Shown here: piece after piece, positions 49,701 to 60,170 of the stretch | Layout of the letters: the number at the start of each line of letters is the position of its first letter | Position numbering within the stretch: the first letter of the stretch is position 1 | NCBI GenBank assembly: GCA_037783545.1 | Contig: JBBELK010000947.1 | Span: forward strand, 40,102-104,101 | Reading direction: 5' to 3' | Source of the DNA: Henricia sp. BOLD:AAB3569 | Lineage: Eukaryota > Echinodermata > Asteroidea > Spinulosida > Echinasteridae | Length of the DNA stretch: 64,000 nucleotides | Notes under the pieces: model-generated | What the model saw: the letters and a program-made list of their open reading frames with translations, nothing else | The model's database searches: none | Told to the model about the DNA's origin: nothing | Position numbers and translations under genes: made by a program

Positions 49701-52645
49701 TTCTCTGCCATTTCCCGGCGAAAGTCTGTCAATTTGTTATGACAAGTGCGCAATATAGAGAGTTTAGGGCATGCAAAATTTGAAGTTCGTCGGAACATTT
49801 TTCGACCTCCAAATTTGCCGACGTTTGGACCACACTTTGACCAAATTGCCGAGCCAAACTGCGGTGCGTTAACGACAGTCCGAATGACTGAGCATGCGCA
49901 CAACTCAGGAGTACCCCAAAGAGGTGTGTACAGACAGCTACGGTTTGCGCGAGAGCAGTCAGGAAACCTCAACCCAGTTTTTTCTAAACTTTGAAATTTC
50001 TCTGCCATTTCCAGGCGAAAGTCTGTCAATTTTTTATGACAAGTGCGCAATATAGAGAGTTTAGGGCATGCAAAATTTGAAGTTCGTCGGAACATTTTTC
50101 GACCTCCAAATTTGCCGACGTTTGGACCACACTTTGACCAAATTGCCGAGCCAAACTGCGGTGCGTTAACGACAGTCCGAATGACTGAGCATGCGCACAA
50201 CTCAGGAGTACCCCAAAGAGGTGTGTACAGACAGCCACGGTTTGCGCGAGAGCAGTCAGGAAGCCTCAACCCAGTTTTTTCTAAACTTTGAAATTTCTCT
50301 GCCATTTCCCGGCGAAAGTCTGTCAATTTTTTATGACAAGTGCGCAATATAGAGAGTTTAGGGCATGCAAAATTTGAAGTTCGTCGGAACATTTTTCGAC
50401 CTCCAAATTTGCCGACGTTTGGACCACACTTTGACCAAATTGCCGAGCCAAACTGCGGTGCGTTAACGACAGTCCGAATGACTGAGCATGCGCACAACTC
50501 AGGAGTACCCCAAAGAGGTGTGTACAGACAGCCACGGTTTGCGCGAGAGCAGTCAGGAAGCCTCAACCCAGTTTTTTCTAAACTTTGAAATTTCTCTGCC
50601 ATTTCCCGGCGAAAGTCTGTCAATTTTTTATGACAAGTGCGCAATATAGAGAGTTTAGGGCATGCAAAATTTGAAGTTCGTCGGAACATTTTTCGACCTC
50701 CAAATTTGCCGACGTTTGGACCACACTTTGACCAAATTGCCGAGCCAAACTGCGGTGCGTTAACGACAGTCCGAATGACTGAGCATGCGCACAACTCAGG
50801 AGTACCCCAAAGAGGTGTGTACAGACAGCCACGGTTTGCGCGAGAGCAGTCAGGAAGCCTCAACCCAGTTGTTTCTAAACTTTGAAATTTCTCTGCCATT
50901 TCCCGGCGAAAGTCTGTCAATTTTTTATGACATGTGCGCACTATAGAGAGTTTAGGGCATGCAAAATTTGAAGTTCGTCGGAACATTTTTCGACCTCCAA
51001 ATTTGCCGACGTTTGGACCACACTTTGACCAAATTGCCGAGCCAAACTGCGGTGCGTTAACGACAGTCCGAATGACGGAGCATGCGCACAACTCAGGAGT
51101 ACCCCAAAGAGGTGTGTACAGACAGCCACGGTTTGCGCGAGAGCAGTCAGGAAGCCTCAACCCAGTTTTTTCTAAACTTTGAAATTTCTCTGCCATTTCC
51201 CGGCGAAAGTCTGTCCATTTTTTATGACAAGTGCGCAATATAGAGAGTTTAGGGCATGCAAAATTTGAAGTTCGTCGGAACATTTTTCGACCTCCAAATT
51301 TGCCGACGTTTGGACCACACTTTGACCAAATTGCCGAGCCAAACTGCGGTGCGTTAACGACAGTCCGAATGACTGAGCATGCGCACAACTCAGGAGTACC
51401 CCAAAGAGGTGTGTACAGACAGCCACGGTTTGCGCGAGAGCAGTCAGGAAGCCTCAACCCAGTTTTTTCTAAACTTTGAAATTTCTCTGCCATTTCCCGG
51501 CGAAAGTCTGTCAATTTTTTATGACAAGTGCGCAATATAGAGAGTTTAGGGCATGCAAAATTTGAAGTTCGTCGGAACATTTTTCGACCTCCAAATTTGC
51601 CGACGTTTGGACCACACTTTGACCAAATTGCCGAGCCAAACTGCGGTGCGTTAACGACAGTCCGAATGACTGAGCATGCGCACAACTCAGGAGTACCCCA
51701 AAGAGGTGTGTACAGACAGCCACGGTTTGCGCGAGAGCAGTCAGGAAGCCTCAACCCAGTTGTTTCTAAACTTTGAAATTTCTCTGCCATTTCCCGGCGA
51801 AAGTCTGTCAATTTTTTATGACATGTGCGCAATATAGAGAGTTTAGGGCATGCAAAATTTGAAGTTCGTCGGAACATTTTTCGACCTCCAAATTTGCCGA
51901 CGTTTGGACCACACTTTGACCAAATTGCCGAGCCAAACTGCGGTGCGTTAACGACAGTCCGAATGACGGAGCATGCGCACAACTCAGGAGTACCCCAAAG
52001 AGGTGTGTACAGACAGCCACGGTTTGCGCGAGAGCAGTCAGGAAGCCTCAACCCAGTTTTTTCTAAACTTTGAAATTTCTCTGCCATTTCCCGGCGAAAG
52101 TCTGTCAATTTTTTATGACAAGTGCGCAATATAGAGAGTTTAGGGCATGCAAAATTTGAAGTTCGTCGGAACATTTTTCGACCTCCAAATTTGCCGACGT
52201 TTGGACCACACTTTGACCAAATTGCCGAGCCAAACTGCGGTGCGTTAACGACAGTCCGAATGACTGAGCATGCGCACAACTCAGGAGTACCCCAAAGAGG
52301 TGTGTACAGACAGCCACGGTTTGCGCGAGAGCAGTCAGGAAGCCTCAACCCAGTTTTTTCTAAACTTTGAAATTTCTCTGCCATTTCCAGGCGAAAGTCT
52401 GTCAATTTTTTATGACAAGTGCGCAATATATAGAGTTTAGGGCATGCAAAATTTGAAGTTCGTCGGAACATTTTTCGACCTCCAAATTTGCCGACGTTTG
52501 GACCACACTTTGACCAAATTGCCGAGCCGAACTGCGGTGCGTTAACGACAGTCCGAATGACTGAGCATGCGCACAACTCAGGAGTACCCCAAAGAGGTGT
52601 GTAAAGACAGCCACGGTTTGCGCGAGAGCAGTCAGGAAGCCTCAA
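46799..52645 (-). other. Longest repeat-borne open frame (1,948 codons), probably not a gene
   Basis: A minus-strand frame made of about twenty 99-residue repeats, Cys-rich and with recurrent motifs such as GCLYTPLWGTPELCACS and CGPNVGKFGG. It is open only because the unit is 297 bp and this frame lacks stops. It starts where one extra T (about 52,650) shifts the frame. It ends at a single G-to-T change that makes a stop (AGGTCATG for AGGGCATG, about 46,798). I see no signal peptide, recognisable domain, conserved start context or terminal exon. In family A a similar frame is stop-free within a unit but shifts at every 295-bp boundary, which argues against selection for protein. Translation cannot be excluded from sequence alone. 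Confidence 0.25.
47073..48557 (+). repeat. Family B marker block, copy 1 (4,752-bp period)
   Basis: Successive units carry CATGTGCGC with GACGGAGC (47,073); TTTCCAGGCG, CAATATATAGAG, GCCGAACTG and GTGTAAAGAC (47,667); TTCTTTGGAAC and AAAGGGGTGTG (47,964); and TTTCCAGGCG before the 48,261 unit. The same series occurs 4,752-4,753 bp later. The 48,261 unit's CAGCTACGG and GGAAACCTC variants also recur in the 49,746 unit, 1,485 bp on, which indicates a nested five-unit duplication. Confidence 0.88.
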
Positions 52646-53271
52646 CCCAGTTTTTTTCTAAACTTTGAAATTTCTCTGCCATTTCCCGGCGAAAGTCTGT
52701 CAATTTTTTATGACAAGTGCGCAATATAGAGAGTTTAGGGCATGCAAAATTTGAAGTTCTTTGGAACATTTTTCGACCTCCAAATTTGCCGACGTTTGGA
52801 CCACACTTTGACCAAATTGCCGAGCCAAACTGCGGTGCGTTAACGACAGTCCGAATGACTGAGCATGCGCACAACTCAGGAGTACCCCAAAGGGGTGTGT
52901 ACAGACAGCCACGGTTTGCGCGAGAGCAGTCAGGAAGCCTCAACCCAGTTTTTTCTAAACTTTGAAATTTCTCTGCCATTTCCAGGCGAAAGTCTGTCAA
53001 TTTTGTATGACAAGTGCGCAATATAGAGAGTTTAGGGCATGCAAAATTTGAAGTTCGTCGGAACATTTTTCGACCTCCAAATTTGCCGACGTTTGGACCA
53101 CACTTTGACCAAATTGCCGAGCCAAACTGCGGTGCGTTAACGACAGTCCGAATGACTGAGCATGCGCACAACTCAGGAGTACCCCAAAGAGGTGTGTACA
53201 GACAACCACGGTTTGCGCGAGAGCAGTCAGGAAGCCTCAACCCAGTTTTTTTCAAAACTTTGAAATTGACC
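51825..53271 (+). repeat. Family B marker block, copy 2 (4,752-bp period)
   Basis: Units at 51,825, 52,122, 52,419, 52,717 and 53,014 carry the same ordered variants as 47,073-48,557. One extra T near 52,650 shifts the offset from 4,752 to 4,753 bp. The last unit differs: it has CAGACAACCACGG and ends in the deletion junction at 53,267/53,268. Confidence 0.88.
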
Positions 53272-53471
53272 AAATTGCCGAGCCAAACTGCGGTGCGTTA
53301 ACGACAGTCCGAATGACTGAGCATGCGCACAACTCAGGAGTACCCCAAAGAGGTGTGTACAGACAGCCACGGTTTGCGCGAGAGCAGTCAGGAAGCCTCA
53401 ACCCAGTTTTTTCTAAACTTTGAAATTTCTCTGCCATTTCCCGGCGAAAGTCTGTCAATTGTTTATGACAA
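53014..53471 (+). repeat. 458-bp unit: 137-bp deletion spanning two monomers (copy 1)
   Basis: A unit runs to ACTTTGAAATT (53,267), then jumps to monomer position 94 (GACCAAATTGCC) of the next unit. This removes 44 bp of the first and 93 bp of the second. The T-run before it has one extra base, and this copy reads TTTCAAAAC rather than TTTCTAAAC. The preceding CAGACAACCACGG variant accompanies all three copies of this junction. Confidence 0.92.
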
Positions 53472-56443
53472 GTGCGCAATATAGAGAGTTTAGGGCATGC
53501 AAAATTTGAAGTTCGTCGGAACATTTTTCGACCTCCAAATTTGCCGACGTTTGGACCACACTTTGACCAAATTGCCGAGCCAAACTGCGGTGCGTTAACG
53601 ACAGTCCGAATGACTGAGCATGCGCACAACTCAGGAGTACCCCAAAGAGGTGTGTACAGACAGCCACGGTTTGCGCGAGAGCAGTCAGGAAGCCTCAACC
53701 CAGTTTTTTTCTAAACTTTGAAATTTCTCTGCCATTTCCCGGCGAAAGTCTGTCAATTTTTTATGACAAGTGCGCAATATAGAGAGTTTAGGGCATGCAA
53801 AATTTGAAGTTCGTCGGAACATTTTTCGACCTCCAAATTTGCCGACGTTTGGACCACACTTTGACCAAATTGCCGAGCCAAACTGCGGTGCGTTAACGAC
53901 AGTCCGAATGACTGAGCATGCGCACAACTCAGGAGTACCCCAAAGAGGTGTGTACAGACAGCCACGGTTTGCGCGAGAGCAGTCAGGAAGCCTCAACCCA
54001 GTTTTTTCTAAACTTTGAAATTTCTCTGCCATTTCCCGGCGAAAGTCTGTCAATTTTTTATGACAAGTGCGCAATATAGAGAGTTTAGGGCATGCAAAAT
54101 TTGAAGTTCGTCGGAACATTTTCCGACCTCCAAATTTGCCGACGTTTGGACCACACTTTGACCAAATCGCCGAGCCAAACTGCGGTGCGTTAACGACAGT
54201 CCGAATGACTGAGCATGCGCACAACTCAGGAGTACCCCAAAGAGGTGTGTACAGACAGCCACGGTTTGCGCGAGAGCAGTCAGGAAGCCTCAACCCAGTT
54301 TTTTCTAAACTTTGAAATTTCTCTGCCATTTCCCGGCGAAAGTCTGTCAATTTGTTATGACAAGTGCGCAATATAGAGAGTTTAGGGCATGCAAAATTTG
54401 AAGTTCGTCGGAACATTTTTCGACCTCCAAATTTGCCGACGTTTGGACCACACTTTGACCAAATTGCCGAGCCAAACTGCGGTGCGTTAACGACAGTCCG
54501 AATGACTGAGCATGCGCACAACTCAGGAGTACCCCAAAGAGGTGTGTACAGACAGCCACGGTTTGCGCGAGAGCAGTCAGGAAGCCTCAACCCAGTTTTT
54601 TTCTAAACTTTGAAATTTCTCTGCCATTTCCCGGCGAAAGTCTGTCAATTTTTTATGACAAGTGCGCAATATAGAGAGTTTAGGGCATGCAAAATTTGAA
54701 GTTCGTCGGAACATTTTTCGACCTCCAAATTTGCCGACGTTTGGACCACACTTTGACCAAATTGCCGAGCCAAACTGCGGTGCGTTAACGACAGTCCGAA
54801 TGACTGAGCATGCGCACAACTCAGGAGTACCCCAAAGAGGTGTGTACAGACAGCCACGGTTTGCGCGAGAGCAGTCAGGAAGCCTCAACCCAGTTTTTTC
54901 TAAACTTTGAAATTTCTCTGCCATTTCCCGGCGAAAGTCTGTCAATTTTTTATGACAAGTGCGCAATATAGAGAGTTTAGGGCATGCAAAATTTGAAGTT
55001 CGTCGGAACATTTTCCGACCTCCAAATTTGCCGACGTTTGGACCACACTTTGACCAAATCGCCGAGCCAAACTGCGGTGCGTTAACGACAGTCCGAATGA
55101 CTGAGCATGCGCACAACTCAGGAGTACCCCAAAGAGGTGTGTACAGACAGCCACGGTTTGCGCGAGAGCAGTCAGGAAGCCTCAACCCAGTTTTTTCTAA
55201 ACTTTGAAATTTCTCTGCCATTTCCCGGCGAAAGTCTGTCAATTTGTTATGACAAGTGCGCAATATAGAGAGTTTAGGGCATGCAAAATTTGAAGTTCGT
55301 CGGAACATTTTTCGACCTCCAAATTTGCCGACGTTTGGACCACACTTTGACCAAATTGCCGAGCCAAACTGCGGTGCGTTAACGACAGTCCGAATGACTG
55401 AGCATGCGCACAACTCAGGAGTACCCCAAAGAGGTGTGTACAGACAGCCACGGTTTGCGCGAGAGCAGTCAGGAAACCTTAACCCAGTTTTTTCTAAACT
55501 TTGAAATTTCTCTGCCATTTCCCGGCGAAAGTCTGTCAATTTTTTATGACAAGTGCGCAATATAGAGAGTTTAGGGCATGCAAAATTTGAAGTTCGTCGG
55601 AACATTTTTCGACCTCCAAATTTGCCGACGTTTGGACCACACTTTGACCAAATTGCCGAGCCAAACTGCGGTGCGTTAACGACAGTCCGAATGACTGAGC
55701 ATGCGCACAACTCAGGAGTACCCCAAAGAGGTGTGTACAGACAGCCACGGTTTGCGCGAGAGCAGTCAGGAAGCCTCAACCCAGTTTTTTCTAAACTTTG
55801 AAATTTCTCTGCCATTTCCCGGCGAAAGTCTGTCAATTGTTTATGACAAGTGCGCAATATAGAGAGTTTAGGGCATGCAAAATTTGAAGTTCGTCGGAAC
55901 ATTTTTCGACCTCCAAATTTGCCGACGTTTGGACCACACTTTGACCAAATTGCCGAGCCAAACTGCGGTGCGTTAACGACAGTCCGAATGACTGAGCATG
56001 CGCACAACTCAGGAGTACCCCAAAGAGGTGTGTAAAGACAGCCACGGTTTGCGCGAGAGCAGTCAGGAAGCCTCAACCCAGTTTTTTCTAAACTTTGAAA
56101 TTTCTCTGCCATTTCCCGGCGAATGTCTGACAATTTTTTATGACAAGTGCGCAATATAGAGAGTTTAGGGCATGCAAAATTTGAAGTTCGTCGGAACATT
56201 TTTCGACCTCCAAATTTGCCGACGTTTGGACCACACTTTGACCAAATTGCCGAGCCAAACTGCGGTGCGTTAACGACAGTCCGAATGACTGAGCATGCGC
56301 ACAACTCAGGAGTACCCCAAAGAGGTGTGTACAGACAGCCACGGTTTGCGCGAGAGCAGTCAGGAAGCCTCAACCCAGTTTTTTCTAAACTTTGAAATTT
56401 CTCTGCCATTTCCCGGCGAAAGTCTGTCAATTGTTTATGACAA

Positions 56444-57929
56444 GTGCGCAATATAGAGAGTTTAGGGCATGCAAAATTTGAAGTTCGTCGGAACATTTTT
56501 CGACCTCCAAATTTGCCGACGTTTGGACCACACTTTGACCAAATTGCCGAGCCAAACTGCGGTGCGTTAACGACAGTCCGAATGACTGAGCATGCGCACA
56601 ACTCAGGAGTACCCCAAAGAGGTGTGTAAAGACAGCCACGGTTTGCGCGAGAGCAGTCAGGAAGCCTCAACCCAGTTTTTTCTAAACTTTGAAATTTCTC
56701 TGCCATTTCCCGGCGAAAGTCTGTCAATTTTTTATGACAAGTGCGCAATATAGAGAGTTTAGGGCATGCAAAATTTGAAGTTCGTCGGAACATTTTTCGA
56801 ACCTCCAAATTTGCCGACGTTTGGACCACACTTTGACCAAATTGCCGAGCCAAACTGCGGTGCGTTAACGACAGTCCGAATGACTGAGCATGCGCACAAC
56901 TCAGGAGTACCCCAAAGAGGTGTGTACATACAGCCACGGTTTGCGCGAGAGCAGTCAGGAAGCCTCAACCCAGTTTTTTCTAAACTTTGAAATTTCTCTG
57001 CCATTTCCCGGCGAAAGTCTGTCAATTGTTTATGACAAGTGCGCAATATAGAGAGTTTAGGGCATGCAAAATTTGAAGTTCGTCGGAACATTTTCCGACC
57101 TCCAAATTTGCCGACGTTTGGACCACACTTTGACCAAATCGCCGAGCCAAACTGCGGTGCGTTAACGACAGTCCGAATGACTGAGCATGCGCACAACTCA
57201 GGAGTACCCCAAAGAGGTGTGTACAGACAGCCACGGTTTGCGCGAGAGCAGTCAGGAAGCCTCAACCCAGTTTTTTCTAAACTTTGAAATTTCTCTGCCA
57301 TTTCCCGGCGAAAGTCTGTCAATTTGTTATGACAAGTGCGCAATATAGAGAGTTTAGGGCATGCAAAATTTGAAGTTCGTCGGAACATTTTTCGACCTCC
57401 AAATTTGCCGACGTTTGGACCACACTTTGACCAAATTGCCGAGCCAAACTGCGGTGCGTTAACGACAGTCCGAATGACTGAGCATGCGCACAACTCAGGA
57501 GTACCCCAAAGAGGTGTGTACAGACAGCCACGGTTTGCGCGAGAGCAGTCAGGAAACCTCAACCCAGTTTTTTCTAAACTTTGAAATTTCTCTGCCATTT
57601 CCCGGCGAAAGTCTGTCAATTTTTTATGACAAGTGCGCAATATAGAGAGTTTAGGGCATGCAAAATTTGAAGTTCGTCGGAACATTTTTCGACCTCCAAA
57701 TTTGCCGACGTTTGGACCACACTTTGACCAAATTGCCGAGCCAAACTGCGGTGCGTTAACGACAGTCCGAATGACTGAGCATGCGCACAACTCAGGAGTA
57801 CCCCAAAGAGGTGTGTACAGACAGCCACGGTTTGCGCGAGAGCAGTCAGGAAGCCTCAACCCAGTTTTTTCTAAACTTTGAAATTTCTCTGCCATTTCCC
57901 GGCGAAAGTCTGTCAATTGTTTATGACAA
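56444..57929 (+). repeat. Family B five-unit block, copy 1 (2,241-bp offset)
   Basis: Units at 56,444 (GTGTAAAGAC), 56,741 (extra A in TTCGAACCTCC, and GTACATACAGCC), 57,039 (TTTTCCGACC and AAATCGCC), 57,336 (CAATTTGTTATG and GGAAACCTC) and 57,633. All recur 2,241 bp later. The 458-bp deletion unit and 58,388 lie between the copies. Confidence 0.87.
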
Positions 57930-58387
57930 GTGCGCAATATAGAGAGTTTAGGGCATGCAAAATTTGAAGTTCGTCGGAACATTTTTCGACCTCCAAATTT
58001 GCCGACGTTTGGACCACACTTTGACCAAATTGCCGAGCCAAACTGCGGTGCGTTAACGACAGTCCGAATGACTGAGCATGCGCACAACTCAGGAGTACCC
58101 CAAAGAGGTGTGTACAGACAACCACGGTTTGCGCGAGAGCAGTCAGGAAGCCTCAACCCAGTTTTTTTCTAAACTTTGAAATTGACCAAATTGCCGAGCC
58201 AAACTGCGGTGCGTTAACGACAGTCCGAATGACTGAGCATGCGCACAACTCAGGAGTACCCCAAAGAGGTGTGTACAGACAGCCACGGTTTGCGCGAGAG
58301 CAGTCAGGAAGCCTCAACCCAGTTTTTTCTAAACTTTGAAATTTCTCTGCCATTTCCCGGCGAAAGTCTGTCAATTGTTTATGACAA
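57930..58387 (+). repeat. 458-bp unit: 137-bp deletion (copy 2)
   Basis: The junction at 58,183/58,184 is identical to that at 53,267/53,268, again with the extra T and the CAGACAACCACGG variant. It lies 4,916 bp after copy 1. Confidence 0.92.
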
Positions 58388-58684
58388 GTGCGCAATATAG
58401 AGAGTTTAGGGCATGCAAAATTTGAAGTTCGTCGGAACATTTTTCGACCTCCAAATTTGCCGACGTTTGGACCACACTTTGACCAAATTGCCGAGCCAAA
58501 CTGCGGTGCGTTAACGACAGTCCGAATGACTGAGCATGCGCACAACTCAGGAGTACCCCAAAGAGGTGTGTACAGACAGCCACGGTTTGCGCGAGAGCAG
58601 TCAGGAAGCCTCAACCCAGTTTTTTCTAAACTTTGAAATTTCTCTGCCATTTCCCGGCGAAAGTCTGTCAATTGTTTATGACAA

Positions 58685-60170
58685 GTGCGCAATATAGAGA
58701 GTTTAGGGCATGCAAAATTTGAAGTTCGTCGGAACATTTTTCGACCTCCAAATTTGCCGACGTTTGGACCACACTTTGACCAAATTGCCGAGCCAAACTG
58801 CGGTGCGTTAACGACAGTCCGAATGACTGAGCATGCGCACAACTCAGGAGTACCCCAAAGAGGTGTGTAAAGACAGCCACGGTTTGCGCGAGAGCAGTCA
58901 GGAAGCCTCAACCCAGTTTTTTCTAAACTTTGAAATTTCTCTGCCATTTCCCGGCGAAAGTCTGTCAATTTTTTATGACAAGTGCGCAATATAGAGAGTT
59001 TAGGGCATGCAAAATTTGAAGTTCGTCGGAACATTTTTCGAACCTCCAAATTTGCCGACGTTTGGACCACACTTTGACCAAATTGCCGAGCCAAACTGCG
59101 GTGCGTTAACGACAGTCCGAATGACTGAGCATGCGCACAACTCAGGAGTACCCCAAAGAGGTGTGTACATACAGCCACGGTTTGCGCGAGAGCAGTCAGG
59201 AAGCCTTAACCCAGTTTTTTCTAAACTTTGAAATTTCTCTGCCATTTCCCGGCGAAAGTCTGTCAATTGTTTATGACAAGTGCGCAATATAGAGAGTTTA
59301 GGGCATGCAAAATTTGAAGTTCGTCGGAACATTTTCCGACCTCCAAATTTGCCGACGTTTGGACCACACTTTGACCAAATCGCCGAGCCAAACTGCGGTG
59401 CGTTAACGACAGTCCGAATGACTGAGCATGCGCACAACTCAGGAGTACCCCAAAGAGGTGTGTACAGACAGCCACGGTTTGCGCGAGAGCAGTCAGGAAG
59501 CCTCAACCCAGTTTTTTCTAAACTTTGAAATTTCTCTGCCATTTCCCGGCGAAAGTCTGTCAATTTGTTATGACAAGTGCGCAATATAGAGAGTTTAGGG
59601 CATGCAAAATTTGAAGTTCGTCGGAACATTTTTCGACCTCCAAATTTGCCGACGTTTGGACCACACTTTGACCAAATTGCCGAGCCAAACTGCGGTGCGT
59701 TAACGACAGTCCGAATGACTGAGCATGCGCACAACTCAGGAGTACCCCAAAGAGGTGTGTACAGACAGCCACGGTTTGCGCGAGAGCAGTCAGGAAACCT
59801 CAACCCAGTTTTTTCTAAACTTTGAAATTTCTCTGCCATTTCCCGGCGAAAGTCTGTCAATTTTTTATGACAAGTGCGCAATATAGAGAGTTTAGGGCAT
59901 GCAAAATTTGAAGTTCGTCGGAACATTTTTCGACCTCCAAATTTGCCGACGTTTGGACCACACTTTGACCAAATTGCCGAGCCAAACTGCGGTGCGTTAA
60001 CGACAGTCCGAATGACTGAGCATGCGCACAACTCAGGAGTACCCCAAAGAGGTGTGTACAGACAGCCACGGTTTGCGCGAGAGCAGTCAGGAAGCCTCAA
60101 CCCAGTTTTTTCTAAACTTTGAAATTTCTCTGCCATTTCCCGGCGAAAGTCTGTCAATTGTTTATGACAA
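58685..60170 (+). repeat. Family B five-unit block, copy 2 (2,241-bp offset)
   Basis: Units at 58,685, 58,982, 59,280, 59,577 and 59,874 repeat the variants of 56,444-57,929, including the one-base insertion TTCGAACCTCC. A copy-specific change is GCCTTAACCC for GCCTCAACCC near 59,203. Confidence 0.87.
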
